DNA of 61,602 nucleotides from an uncultured Bacteroidales bacterium (GCA_900315705.1 ONAB01000017.1:1-61602), one strand, 5' to 3'. Positions 10,201 through 18,632 are shown, counted from the stretch's first letter. Notes: generated by a model from the letters alone, not told the origin. Numbers and translations are program-made.

Positions 10201-13200
10201 AGCAACACTGCCGAGGTGAGTTGGACGGACAATGCCAATGTCGCCTACGAGTTGCAATATCGGACTGCCGGCACCGCCCCGCAAACGGTGGACACCAACA
10301 TTACCACCACGGCCCTTGCCGCTGCCAACAATCTTATTAATGACAATAATATCGGCAGCGGCACCATCGATGCCAACATCTCCTACACCGGCATCCAAAA
10401 TGGCGGCAGCAATGCACCTAAATACTATACTTCTGGTCAAAACATCCGTCTTTATTCTAACACCAGTGGTAACGGCAACGGCGGTTCCATTAAGCTGACT
10501 CCTTCCAACGGCGCAGTCATCACCGGTTTGGATATTACGACATCCGGCAGCAGCTATACTCCGTCTGTGTCCTATTCAGTGGATGGCGGCACCTCCGCCG
10601 AGGCAACGCTCAGCGGCCTAGTTTATACTATCTCCGGCATCTCCGCTGCCACCAGTTTGGAATTCCAAAACACCAACACCAACTCATCGAACACTCAGTT
10701 GCGTGTCACGCAAATGACCGTTCACTACACCCTTCCGGGTACGAGTGACGCTTGGACGACGATAGTGCCCGCCACCTCTCCGACGGTTCTCTCAAACCTT
10801 GATCCGGAGACCGGCTATGAGGTGCAAGTGCGCACCATCTGTGCCGTGGGCGACACCAGCGATTGGAGCAGTGTTGTTCCTTTCAGCACGGAAGAGTTTA
10901 TATGCGGTGCTCCCGTCAAGTTGTCGGTGAACGATATAACCATGAATTCCGCCGAGGTGATTTGGTCGGACGATGGTACCTATCCCACGGAACTGCAATA
11001 CATGGCCAACGGCACTCCGGACCAATATGTGGACAATACCTTTGATTTCTCCCAACAGGGTTATACCAACGAACAGTCCCTCGATGGCGTGATTGTCAAC
11101 CTTGACAACAACATTTCGTTTGTGGCCAACAAGCTTACGGCAAGTTATGCTCCAGCCTACTATAATGTCGGTACAGCCCTCCGTATCTATGGAAAGAACA
11201 ATTTCATCGTCTCTGCTGCCAATGGAGTTGTCATCACGGGCATCGAAATTGATGCTGGGTCTTCCAATCATCCCAACATCAACTATGTGGTGGACAATGG
11301 ACAAAGCCATTCCATCAACGGCAACAGCATGCATTATGAGATTTCCAACATCAATGCCAATACGGTGACAGTCACCAATCCTAATTCCAGCGGCCATTTG
11401 CGCCTGGAGACCTTGACGGTCCACTACACCATTCCCGGCACGGCTGGTACTTGGACATCGATGGCCAATGTCACCTCCCCGGTTCAGTTGACAGGTCTTA
11501 TGCCCAATACAAACTATAGTGTACGGCTCCGCAACATCTGCTCTGCCAGCGACACCAGCGTTTGGACAAGCACCGATTTTACCACTTTGACCTGCCCGCC
11601 GATCACCAAATCCATCACGGCGGAGGCTTGCGGAATCTACACGTGGGACGGCACTCCTTACACCACCTCGGGTGACTATACGAAGACCTACACCCTTGCC
11701 ACCGGTTGCGACAGTGTGGTGACACTGCACCTGACCATCCACAATCCTGTTCACGCCTCCGTCACAGAAGAGGCCTGTGACTCCTACACATGGAACAACA
11801 CGGAGTACACGCAGAGCGGCACCTACACCTATCCTCATCAGGATGCCAACGGCTGCACGCAGGTGGATACGCTGCACCTGACGGTCTTCCATCCGACGCA
11901 CGTGGCCTACACGGAGAGCGCTTGCGGTACGTACACGTGGAACAACACGGAGTACACGCAGAGCGGCACCTACACGTATCCTCATCAGGATGCCAACGGC
12001 TGCACGCAGGTGGATACGCTGCACCTGACCATCCACAACCCGACGCATGTGGCCTACACGGAGAGCGCTTGCGGCTCGTACACGTGGAACAACACGGTGT
12101 ACACGCAGAGCGGCACCTACACCTACTCTCATCAGGATGCCAACGGTTGCACGCAGGTGGATACCTTGCACCTGACCATCAATCCTATTCCTGTGGTCAC
12201 GGTCACTGGCGATGCGGTCATCGCCCTCTACGAGAGTGCTACGCTGACGGCTTCCGGTGCCAGCACCTACGTCTGGAACACGGGTGAAACTGCCCAAACC
12301 ATCACCGTCACGCCTTCTTCCATCGGAAGTCACTCCTACATAGTGGTAGGTACCTCCGAGTTCAGTTGCCAGAGCGCCCCTGACACCTTCGTGGTGGAGG
12401 TGGGTGCCTGCCGCCCGGGCACTTCCACGGAGACGGTCACGGCTTGTGACAGCTTCGTATGGCACGGTACCACCTACACGCAGAGCACCGGCAATGCCAT
12501 CTATCGTATTCCTAACGGTTCCGCCAACGGTTGCGACAGTGTGGTGACGCTGCATCTGACCATCCTCAATTCGGTGCACAACGAAATCACCGATGCCAAC
12601 TGTGTCAGCTATGAATGGAACGGCCAAACCTATACTTCCAGCGGCGACTACACACGGACCTTCCAGGCCGCCAACGGCTGCGACAGCATCGTGACGCTGC
12701 ACCTGACCATCAAGCAACCGGTGACCAAGACCGTTAATATTGTGGACTGCGACAGTTACATGTGGGATAATCAGACCTACACGACCAGCGGTGATTACAC
12801 GCGTACCTTCACGGCCGCCAACGGCTGCGACAGCATCGTGACGCTGCACCTGACCATCAAGAATCACGTCACCCAAGAGATCACGGCGTCTAACTGCGGC
12901 AGCTACACCTGGAATAACGAAGTCTATGAGGCCAGTGGCGATTATGAGCAGATTTTCACTGCTGCCAATGGTTGCGACAGTGTGGTGACCTTGCACCTGA
13001 CTATCAATCCGGAGTACGACTTGGCCCTTGAGCAGTCTATCTGCAAGGCAGCCCTGCCCTATTCCTGGCGCGACACGTTGTTCGATGTCGGCACAGAGAC
13101 GGGAACATACGTCTTCCATCGCCAGACGGCTGCCGGCTGCGACAGCACGGTGACCTTGCACTTGGTGGTTAACGATGCCATTGCCACGGAAGTCACTGAG

Positions 13201-16200
13201 ACGGGCTGCGACAGCTACACTTGGAACAATCAGGTTTACACGACCAGTGGCGACTATGTACAGACGCTTCAGACCTCTGCCGGCTGTGACAGCACGGTGA
13301 CGATGCACCTGACCATATACAGCCCGGTGCACGAGGCCATCACCGTTGTCAATTGCGGTCCTTATCAGTGGAACAATGCGGAATACGCTCAGAGCGGCAC
13401 CTACACCTACAGTCACGAAGATGCCCACGGCTGCACGCAGGTGGATACCCTGCACCTGACGGTCAAGCCGGTGCCGGTGGTGACCATCACTCCCGCATCG
13501 GGTATGCCCATCATCGCTTACGGCGAGAGCGAGACGCTCACGGCCTCCGGTGCTGACAGCTATGTCTGGAACACGCAGGAAACCACGCCTTCCATCACGG
13601 TGGCTCCGAGAATCACCTCTACCTACTCTGTGGTGGGCACTACTGACGGTTGCGAAAGCGAATCGGTCAGCATCACGGTGAACGTGGGTAACTGCACGCT
13701 CATCACGAGTGAGTTCACGGCCACGGGCTGCGGCAGATACACCTGGAATGGCACAGTGTATGAGCAGAGCGGCGACTACCAGCAGCTCCTCGTCAACGAC
13801 CTGGGTTGCGATAGCTTGGTGACCCTGCACCTGACCATCTATCCCAATAGCGGAGTGGCTCAGACTGTGAATGCTTGCGGTTCCTATCTCTGGTACCATC
13901 AGAACCTCACGGAGAGCGGAACGTACACCTTTGCTTATTATGATGGTAATGGTTGTATCCAAGAGGATACTCTCTATCTGACCATCCACCATCCGGTGAA
14001 CGAGTCCTTGAATATTGTGAGCTGCGGACCGTATATGTGGAACAACACGGAATACACCCAGGACGGCACCTACACTTACACGCACGAGGATGCCCACGGT
14101 TGCACACAGGTGGATACGCTGCGCCTGACTATCAAGCCCGTGCCGGTGGTGACAGTTTCTTCCAACAATACGCAGATTGTGCAGCACGAGAGCACCACGC
14201 TGACGGCCAGCGGCGCTACCTCATACGTCTGGTCCAACCAGGCCACGGGTGCCACGGTGACGGTCACCCCGATGCAGACCACCACCTACTCTGTGGTGGG
14301 CACGGTGGACGGCTGTGCCAGCGAACCTGCCACCATCACGGTGGAGGTCACGCCGTGCACACCCGCAGAGGGCGTGTTTACTGTTACGGCTTGCAACCGT
14401 TATGTGTGGTATGGCACCACCTATACGGAGAGCACCAACACAGCTACCCACGCTATCCAACGTCCGGGTATGTGCGACAGTATCGTGACCCTGCACCTGA
14501 CGATTCTCCATCCGGTGGCTGAGATTATCAACATTACAGCCTGCGAGCGCTATACCTGGCACAACACGACCTTCACCCAGAGCGGCCGTTACACCTACTC
14601 GCATCAGGATGCCAACGGCTGCACGCAGGTGGATACGCTGTATCTGACCATCCTCCGTCCGACGCACACGGCAGTGACGGTGAGCGAGTGCAATGCTTTT
14701 GTCTGGCACAATATCGAATACACGCAGAGCGGCACCTACACCTTCGCCTTCGCCGATGTGAATGGCTGTACGCAAGTGGACACGCTGCACCTGACCATCT
14801 TCCACCCGGCTCATACGGCCTATAATGTGGATGCCTGCGGTTCTTATGTTTGGAACAACACGGAGTACACGCAGAGCGGCACCTACACCTATCGTCACAG
14901 AGACGCCAATGGCTGCCAGCAGATTGACACGCTGCACCTGACCATCCATCATCCGGTGGCTCAGAGTTATGAGGCCGTGGCTTGCGAAAGCTACACGTGG
15001 AACAACACCGTATATACGCAGAGCGGCACTTACACCTACGCCCACGAAGATGCCCACGGCTGTATGCAGGTGGACACGCTCCGTCTGACCATCCACAATG
15101 CCGTGGCGGAGAGCTTTGAGGCTGAGGCTTGCGGCTCCTACACGTGGAACAACACCGTGTACACGCAAAGCGGCATCTACACCTACGCTCACGCCGACGC
15201 CAATGGTTGCACGCAGGTGGATACGCTGCATCTGACCATCTACAATGCCGTGGCTGAGGTCTATGAGACCGAGGCTTGCGAGAGCTACACGTGGAACAAC
15301 ACGGAGTACACGCAGAGCGGCACCTACACTTACACTCACGAAGATATCCACGGCTGCACGCAAGTGGATACGCTGCATCTGATTATCAACAACCCGACGC
15401 ATACGGCGGTGACGGAGAGTGCTTGCGGCTCCTACACGTGGAACAACACGGAGTACACGCAGAGCGGCATTTATACCTATGCTCACGCCGATGCCAACGG
15501 CTGCACGCAAGTCGATACCCTGCACCTGACCATCTTCCAGCCTGCCACTACCGAGTTCTCGGATAATGCTTGCGGCAGCTACTACTGGAATAACGTCTAT
15601 TATAATGAGAGCGGCGATTATGTACAACACTTCCAGACTGTGGATGGTTGCGACAGCACGGTGACGCTGCATCTGACCATCTATCCTCGCGCTGAGGTGG
15701 TGAGCATTGTCGGCGACACGCTTATCCACGAGTATGAGAGCGCGACCCTTACGGCCACTGCCCTCAACGGCAATCCTTTCTGGGTCGGATTTGGTCAAAC
15801 CTCCTCCATCACGGTTGCTCCGATGACGACGACCACTTATACAGTGATGGCTGTCAGTGAGCATTGCGCCAGCGCGCCCGTCAGAGTCACGGTTACCGTA
15901 CTGCCTTGCATACCCGTGCAGGGTGTGGAGACTGTCACTGCTTGCGAAAGCTACGAGTGGCACGGGGTCACCTACACGGAGAGCACCAACACGCCCACGT
16001 TCACCATCGAGCGTCAGGGTGTTTGCGACAGTGTGGTGACACTGCATCTGACCATCTTCAACCCGACGCACGTGGCCTACACGGAAAGCGCCTGCGGTTC
16101 TTATGTTTGGAACAACACGGAATACACGCAAAGCGGCACCTACACCTACACGCACACCGACGCCAATGGTTGCACGCAGGTGGATACGCTGCACCTGACC

Positions 16201-18522
16201 ATCAACAATCCGGTGGCGGCAACCTATGAGGCTGAAGCTTGCGGTTCCTACACGTGGAACAACACGGAATATACGCAGAGCGGCACCTACACGTTTGCCC
16301 ACGCCGATGCCAATGGCTGCACGCAGGTGGACACGCTGCATCTGACCATCCATAACCCGACGCACGTGGCTTACACGGAAAGCGCTTGTGGCTCGTATGT
16401 CTGGAACAACACGGAGTACACGCAGAGCGGCACCTACACCTACACGCACACCGACGCCAATGGTTGCACGCAGGTGGATACGCTGCACCTGACTATCAAC
16501 AACCCGACGCACGTGGCCTACACGGAGAGTGCCTGCGGCTCGTATGTTTGGAACAATACCGAATACACGCAGAGCGGCACTTACACGTTTGCCCATACTG
16601 ATGCCAACGGTTGCACGCAGGTGGATACGCTGCACCTGACCATCCTGAACGCCGTGCACGAGGCCTTCACAGTGAGCGAGTGCAATGCCTACACTTGGCA
16701 CGGCACCACCTACACGCAGAGCGGTACCTACACCTTCATCCATTCTGATGCCAATGGCTGCACCAAGGTGGATACCCTCCATTTGACCGTCTTCCATCCG
16801 CAACCTAACGTTTACACGCTCACTACTTGCGGTGACTATGTGTGGCACGGTACGGTTTACACGCAAACAGGTGTATATACCTACACCACTACCGACATCA
16901 ATGGTTGTACACAAGTAGATACGCTCCATCTGTTTGTCAACCATCCGCAAAATACTGCCTCTACGGCAGAAGCCTGCGGTTCCTATGTGTGGCACGGCAA
17001 CACCTACACCCAGAGCGGTGTCTATGTGAAGGCTGTTCAGAACAACTACGGTTGTATGCATCTGGATACGCTCTATCTGACGATTCATCATCCGCTGACG
17101 CAGATCGTGGAGGCCACGGCTTGCGAATCCTACACTTGGAATAATGTGACCTACACGCAGAGCGGTCACTATGTGCAACACTTCCAGACAATGTTTGGTT
17201 GCGACAGCACAGTGACGCTGAATCTGACGGTGAATCATCCTCAGCACCAGTCGGTCACGGCGGGTGAATGCGGTTCGTACACCTGGCACGGCACCACCTA
17301 TACGGCAAGCGGTGTGTACACCTATGCCCACAGTGACGCCAACGGCTGCACGCAGGTGGATACGCTGCATCTGATTATCTACCAGCCGCGGCATCAGTCC
17401 CTGCACATTACGGAGTGCGAATCCTTCACTTGGGGTGGCACCACCTACACCCAGAGCGGTGTTTATACCTACGCTCATCCCGACAACCACGGTTGCACGC
17501 AGGTGGATACCCTCTATCTGACCATCAACCACCCGACTGGCACCTCCATCACGGTCACGGAGTGCGAGATGTACGATTGGAACGGATTCATCTACACGCA
17601 GAGCGGCACTTACACGCAGTCTCATCTTGACGCTAATGGCTGCACGCAGGTGGACACCTTGCGCCTGACCATCTATCATCCGGTGCACCAGTCCGTCACG
17701 GTTACCGAGTGCTTCGAGTACACTTGGCACGGTACTACATACAACTTCAGTGGTGTGTACACCTACACTCACCTTGACAACCACGGCTGCACTCAGGTGG
17801 ATACGCTGCATCTGACCATCCATCATCCGCAGAGCTCAACTATCACGGTTGACGCTTGCGGCTCTTACCAGTGGTATGGCACCAATTACACGCAGAGCGG
17901 TGTGTACACCCACACTGTGACCGGCACCTACGGCTGCCAAGTTAAGGACACCCTCATCCTCCATATCCATCAACCTGTCAGCACCCAGTTCTCGGCACGT
18001 GCTTGTAGCTACTATGTCTGGGACGGCACTGTTTACACCCAAAGCGGTGATTATGTGAAACATTATTACACGCAATGGGGCTGCGACAGCACCGTGACAT
18101 TGCATCTGGACATCCACCAGCCGCAAAGCTCTGAGTTCACCATCGTCACTGAGAACAGCTGCTATACCTGGAATGGCGTCGAGTATTGCCAGAACGGTAC
18201 CTATATGCAGCAGTTTGAGGACAGCTATGGTTGCGACAGCGTGGTAACCTTGCACCTGACCTTGCGGGTCGGTGTGGAGGACTACGACGGCTATGCAGTC
18301 TCCCTCTATCCTAACCCGACGACGGGAGTCGCCTATGTGGAGGTTTCCGGCGACGAGATGGAGCGCGTGGAGGTGTACGACTCCTATGGCAAGCTGCTGC
18401 AAACGAGAAACGTGAGCGGCAATGTGGCCCAAATTGAGTTGTCGGCATACGCCAAGGGTGTTTACCACGTGCGCGTGACTACCACCAAGGGCGTGGTGAC
18501 CAAACGGGTAGTTAAGAATTAA
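1210..18522 (+). CDS. giant T9SS-secreted multidomain adhesin (5770 aa)
   Basis: A single uninterrupted 5770-codon frame. Residues 1-23 are a Sec signal peptide (an alternative start at 1216 trims two residues). Residues ~24-195 and ~848-1037 are two related beta-rich modules. Up to residue ~3460 there are about 16 fibronectin III domains, six cleaved-adhesin/MAM-like domains (starting near nt 2700, 5160, 5990, 6840, 8835 and 9660) and one CUB-like domain (nt ~7645-7990). Two fibronectin domains (nt ~10160-10900 and ~10905-11590) carry insertions of over 100 residues. From nt ~11600 to 18270 there are ~39 copies of a ~48-residue repeat of the form C-G-S-Y-T-W ... G-C-T-Q-V-D-T-L-H-L-T, interrupted by four Ig/PKD-like domains. 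The protein ends in a type A T9SS sorting domain (LYPNPTTG ... KGVVTKRVVKN). Inferred role: very long surface adhesin or filament. A promoter, a leader hairpin and a terminator frame it as a single-gene unit. Confidence 0.93.
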   Translation: MSMKKHLLLALLLFAFGARSFAQVPLTVADGSETNEFVPIYGWYADAYLRCQVVYPAADLAGMAGGTINSLTFYLSSTASGSWGSANFHVRLGSASESTISAFYPSSSLTEVYAGSLDGTQSTMTITFTTPYVYTGGDLLLEVTNEVIGSYKRAYFYGISALNASVQGYNYSSLSGVTASQSDFIPKTTFNYTPGGDGPMCFDPTGLTVSGETTDGATVSWTAPAAGNAPQGYQVCCLPSTATFDASTATWTSVTGTTHTFTGLSAGTQYTVHVRSVCGSDFYSDGNASANITTALCNPTDRCEYTFVLGDGYGDGWNGASFIIKQNGITMATLAANNHNVYNTQTYDTMRVMLCGNASISLEWSSGSYDGEASFTMMDPNGFQLYECTDGSTLTDGATFYTGTTSCTPITCFPPTDLHASVTTDEATIGWTDVSGNHLGYQAEWDGSVLPGLSGNPFSFTGLSPASTHTVRVRTVCAAGDTSNWSTPHTFTTDCDAITAFPYYEGFDNSTSIPACWKAIDGDGDGNNWFITQDSDGEVIEGGESTSGNHYITSLSYDYNTDVALTPNNWLLSPSFTLPSPCNLSLVWYAKSQDPSYLEPLDILISTTGGDTADFTSTVMSLNAVPGEYTQYVYSLANYAGQTVQFAFVHRNVTDMFRVNIDDVSILEIPQVVTNDATALATATATLNGSVTGQGMTAYGFEWKATSDSEYERDTVSTGDHTGSISFNLANLDPNTSYTFRTFAAVGIYIYYGDEKTFTTEQLPCPAPANLTVADINTESARLTWASQLPTTGSYNVYLNNTLLTQTPVSELTYLLTGLTPGTSYEVTVAMVCNGTEGPSDTKTFNTPCLGQRDKTIGTGSITNSNLPFYGLYNYAYSQQIYDAAELNIPAGSITAISFYCSTLPSNNDRTGNIRIWLANTTKSTFDNNTDYIDPTTLTEVAVISGVHSFVSGWNTFTLDQPFTYDGTSNLVVAYYEGYDGYSSMSFWAHSTTDNKSISHYNDTYSSVSYSTPATAAGTKYFNKFRSDVRFDYCDPSITCVPPTVSVDNVTAHDAEVSWTPGYQESAWGMQYKGENDNDWTTVTLTPNSPNPYTLSNLTSNTAYALRMWSICGDSELSDTAETTFTTLVTCPAPTTLAASNETPFGVTLTWTSVGTPGSFEVEYSDGENTLSTVVNAVSTTTQQTTTLTGLSANTAYTARVRAICGVNDLSTWSNTASFTTLISCPSPTVPVVLDKTANSATISWTPGGTEGEWDVYYSWASPTDPTLQEGSTTYTITATSYTFTGLNANTTYSAHVRAVCGNGDVSDYVDVQFTTPCGSVSVPYTENFDSYTQGTSTSTTTPTGYPAVDMPACWTFLNNATTTSTYPIAFLSSSSNYAVSGNCLFFKSSSITPLYAVLPMMSENLNELQLTFTYRNESVSTSNGTLHVGYMTNLADVSTYVEMYSCPQTTTKTEVEVNFNTVTVTSGTPYYIVFKYEGGSSNAYYLGIDNVSVDYIPACPAPTSLAASNETATTATLTWTSVGTPSSFEVEYNDGENTFSTVVNANPTTTQQTTTLTGLSSITDYLVRVRAICGVGDTSAWSNMASFTTACAVFTAPYTEDFTGFNTLVSACWKRYSGLASSTTTSISDLSPLNGGWNFNNQNVFGQGHAKLNIYGTTVNNWLMTPAIDISTLTNPELTFDLALTAFNSTNPVSSSTTQADDRFIVFVSTDNGATWSMSNATVWDNVGGDYVYNNISATGERISIPLSQYAGQTIKIAFYGESTVGNNGDNDVHIDNVSVDERPSCPAPAGVTVSNVTATTATLTWTPGGNENAWDIYVPSSSVDVPVVNSDNMHSVTATPYTVSNLPSNSICTLYVRANCGNEESDWVSKTFTTPCGTVNIPYTEDFDSYSSSEYPTCWSRYPNTYSSSTNYPIINLNSAHSGSNSLYMYSYTSSYYMAILPELNLDGMSMSDLWVTFYYSFNGSSNSSNGKMIVGVMTNPADPTSFYPVDTVQHTAPTTWEFKKVHLTNYTGNGRYIAFRNLTTAAYAGFFIDDVTVEPIPSCLEPGNLFVSEVTATSTTLTWTAGGTETEWDLYVADVTVNPTDIPTANSNPTATVQNNPTHTLTGLTTAHTYKAYIRANCGNDGMSEWSTPLTFVPGSYNMGSTRTLTTCQAVIYDNGGMDGNYGNDRNDTLTIYPEIPGNLVQVSGTISVEGSSWDFLDIYDGAGTTNLLLHDNSSTRPHTIQTTTSTTGPLTLYFESDDGVNYPGFELNVTCVPPCEAPATVQASAVSHGQSVLTFGYDQQAQNINLELQYKATNATSWSSSILVQDNNYTLAGLDNNTTYDVRVRSACGNADAQYYSEWVTGMIDIACPAPVIPDASYYDYDATTIMLSWDYTGSPIFQVMRVEGNNSTIIDMQNEDDPENYFADDLTPSTEYTFYVRSICNNGLDTSDWSAPITITTPASCPVPTGLSASNETADGVTLTWTAGGTENVWELYVTDDATDVPTVNSNPTATTQVASHTMTGLSSNTAYTAYVRAVCDNNHSEWSTAATFKTTQVLATLPYTQDWESATENANWTLLNGTQTNQWTVGSATSNGGTQSLYVSNDDGSSNAYTNNSTSTVWAYRDIQFGAANAFQLSFDWKCNGEGTSTPWDYLGVYIGTPGDVTVGSVTPPTGVDLIGKYNLQSDWQNVSVQLDGSQYSNTTKRLYLLWRNDFSDGSQPPAAVDNITITPVNCTPPTALTVEDVTTTEIMFSVNGTNNVQGYQVEYGATGFAQGQGTTIFEGAASTPPTIIVIDGLTASTTYDFYVRTICSEGDTSAWSPVTTENTLCDVVSSFPWSENFDAVSINTLPVCWTNTNDVGKTDWIVSSSLRGSISAHSASNVVQFYCQSSANRHDESSLQMPTFDLTALNNPMLGFWYTNKEWGGDQDEMTVYYRTSPTDTWTLLASYTDNVAAWTYDSLALPNPSATYQIKFVGITDYGYGINLDDIVIKEMPITVCSAPTDVTVSDITSNTAEVSWTDNANVAYELQYRTAGTAPQTVDTNITTTALAAANNLINDNNIGSGTIDANISYTGIQNGGSNAPKYYTSGQNIRLYSNTSGNGNGGSIKLTPSNGAVITGLDITTSGSSYTPSVSYSVDGGTSAEATLSGLVYTISGISAATSLEFQNTNTNSSNTQLRVTQMTVHYTLPGTSDAWTTIVPATSPTVLSNLDPETGYEVQVRTICAVGDTSDWSSVVPFSTEEFICGAPVKLSVNDITMNSAEVIWSDDGTYPTELQYMANGTPDQYVDNTFDFSQQGYTNEQSLDGVIVNLDNNISFVANKLTASYAPAYYNVGTALRIYGKNNFIVSAANGVVITGIEIDAGSSNHPNINYVVDNGQSHSINGNSMHYEISNINANTVTVTNPNSSGHLRLETLTVHYTIPGTAGTWTSMANVTSPVQLTGLMPNTNYSVRLRNICSASDTSVWTSTDFTTLTCPPITKSITAEACGIYTWDGTPYTTSGDYTKTYTLATGCDSVVTLHLTIHNPVHASVTEEACDSYTWNNTEYTQSGTYTYPHQDANGCTQVDTLHLTVFHPTHVAYTESACGTYTWNNTEYTQSGTYTYPHQDANGCTQVDTLHLTIHNPTHVAYTESACGSYTWNNTVYTQSGTYTYSHQDANGCTQVDTLHLTINPIPVVTVTGDAVIALYESATLTASGASTYVWNTGETAQTITVTPSSIGSHSYIVVGTSEFSCQSAPDTFVVEVGACRPGTSTETVTACDSFVWHGTTYTQSTGNAIYRIPNGSANGCDSVVTLHLTILNSVHNEITDANCVSYEWNGQTYTSSGDYTRTFQAANGCDSIVTLHLTIKQPVTKTVNIVDCDSYMWDNQTYTTSGDYTRTFTAANGCDSIVTLHLTIKNHVTQEITASNCGSYTWNNEVYEASGDYEQIFTAANGCDSVVTLHLTINPEYDLALEQSICKAALPYSWRDTLFDVGTETGTYVFHRQTAAGCDSTVTLHLVVNDAIATEVTETGCDSYTWNNQVYTTSGDYVQTLQTSAGCDSTVTMHLTIYSPVHEAITVVNCGPYQWNNAEYAQSGTYTYSHEDAHGCTQVDTLHLTVKPVPVVTITPASGMPIIAYGESETLTASGADSYVWNTQETTPSITVAPRITSTYSVVGTTDGCESESVSITVNVGNCTLITSEFTATGCGRYTWNGTVYEQSGDYQQLLVNDLGCDSLVTLHLTIYPNSGVAQTVNACGSYLWYHQNLTESGTYTFAYYDGNGCIQEDTLYLTIHHPVNESLNIVSCGPYMWNNTEYTQDGTYTYTHEDAHGCTQVDTLRLTIKPVPVVTVSSNNTQIVQHESTTLTASGATSYVWSNQATGATVTVTPMQTTTYSVVGTVDGCASEPATITVEVTPCTPAEGVFTVTACNRYVWYGTTYTESTNTATHAIQRPGMCDSIVTLHLTILHPVAEIINITACERYTWHNTTFTQSGRYTYSHQDANGCTQVDTLYLTILRPTHTAVTVSECNAFVWHNIEYTQSGTYTFAFADVNGCTQVDTLHLTIFHPAHTAYNVDACGSYVWNNTEYTQSGTYTYRHRDANGCQQIDTLHLTIHHPVAQSYEAVACESYTWNNTVYTQSGTYTYAHEDAHGCMQVDTLRLTIHNAVAESFEAEACGSYTWNNTVYTQSGIYTYAHADANGCTQVDTLHLTIYNAVAEVYETEACESYTWNNTEYTQSGTYTYTHEDIHGCTQVDTLHLIINNPTHTAVTESACGSYTWNNTEYTQSGIYTYAHADANGCTQVDTLHLTIFQPATTEFSDNACGSYYWNNVYYNESGDYVQHFQTVDGCDSTVTLHLTIYPRAEVVSIVGDTLIHEYESATLTATALNGNPFWVGFGQTSSITVAPMTTTTYTVMAVSEHCASAPVRVTVTVLPCIPVQGVETVTACESYEWHGVTYTESTNTPTFTIERQGVCDSVVTLHLTIFNPTHVAYTESACGSYVWNNTEYTQSGTYTYTHTDANGCTQVDTLHLTINNPVAATYEAEACGSYTWNNTEYTQSGTYTFAHADANGCTQVDTLHLTIHNPTHVAYTESACGSYVWNNTEYTQSGTYTYTHTDANGCTQVDTLHLTINNPTHVAYTESACGSYVWNNTEYTQSGTYTFAHTDANGCTQVDTLHLTILNAVHEAFTVSECNAYTWHGTTYTQSGTYTFIHSDANGCTKVDTLHLTVFHPQPNVYTLTTCGDYVWHGTVYTQTGVYTYTTTDINGCTQVDTLHLFVNHPQNTASTAEACGSYVWHGNTYTQSGVYVKAVQNNYGCMHLDTLYLTIHHPLTQIVEATACESYTWNNVTYTQSGHYVQHFQTMFGCDSTVTLNLTVNHPQHQSVTAGECGSYTWHGTTYTASGVYTYAHSDANGCTQVDTLHLIIYQPRHQSLHITECESFTWGGTTYTQSGVYTYAHPDNHGCTQVDTLYLTINHPTGTSITVTECEMYDWNGFIYTQSGTYTQSHLDANGCTQVDTLRLTIYHPVHQSVTVTECFEYTWHGTTYNFSGVYTYTHLDNHGCTQVDTLHLTIHHPQSSTITVDACGSYQWYGTNYTQSGVYTHTVTGTYGCQVKDTLILHIHQPVSTQFSARACSYYVWDGTVYTQSGDYVKHYYTQWGCDSTVTLHLDIHQPQSSEFTIVTENSCYTWNGVEYCQNGTYMQQFEDSYGCDSVVTLHLTLRVGVEDYDGYAVSLYPNPTTGVAYVEVSGDEMERVEVYDSYGKLLQTRNVSGNVAQIELSAYAKGVYHVRVTTTKGVVTKRVVKN
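11600..18267 (+). repeat. in-frame tandem array, ~144-bp unit, about 39 copies
   Basis: The second part of the giant gene is a tandem array with a unit of about 144 bases (48 codons), near-identical at DNA level between many copies. Words such as TGGAACAACACGGAGTACAC and ACGCAGAGCGGCACCTACAC recur. Two protein subtypes alternate: GCDSxVTLHLTI (mostly in the first third) and GCTQVDTLHLTI (expanded later). Ig/PKD-like inserts start near nt 12180, 13465, 14140 and 15690. Each unit has two conserved cysteines that could form one disulfide (inferred). Such arrays are prone to recombination and to mis-assembly. Confidence 0.9.
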
Positions 18523-18550
18523 GAGTTGAGAATTGAGAATTATGAATTAA
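18523..18550. repeat. heptad repeat (GAATTAA type)
   Basis: Units GAGTTGA, GAATTGA, GAATTAT, GAATTAA follow the stop codon of the giant gene and lead straight into its terminator hairpin. Confidence 0.6.
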
Positions 18551-18587
18551 GGCTGGGTTTCTGGAAAGGGATCCAGCCTTTTTTTTC
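18549..18587 (+). terminator. intrinsic terminator of the giant adhesin gene
   Basis: GGCTGG (18551-18556) pairs with CCAGCC (18573-18578); flanking AA/TT extends the stem, and a run of eight or more T follows. Confidence 0.8.
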
Positions 18588-18600
18588 ATAATAAAAATCA

Positions 18601-18632
18601 TTGCCCAGGTATTCAAATTTGATGTATCTTTG
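18601..18632 (+). promoter_or_regulatory. promoter of the endonuclease gene
   Basis: TTG at 18601-18603 and TATCTTTG at 18625-18632, 21 bases apart. The start codon at 18652 leaves a very short leader, about 12 bases. Confidence 0.65.

Noticed and set aside
10792-14187. Minus-strand open frame of 1131 codons inside the giant gene
   Set aside because: It is the mirror of the repeat array; the repetitive codon pattern keeps the antisense frame open. No signal peptide, domain or promoter.
14221-17826. Minus-strand open frame of 1201 codons inside the giant gene
   Set aside because: Same cause: antisense shadow of near-identical repeats, with a low-complexity product.
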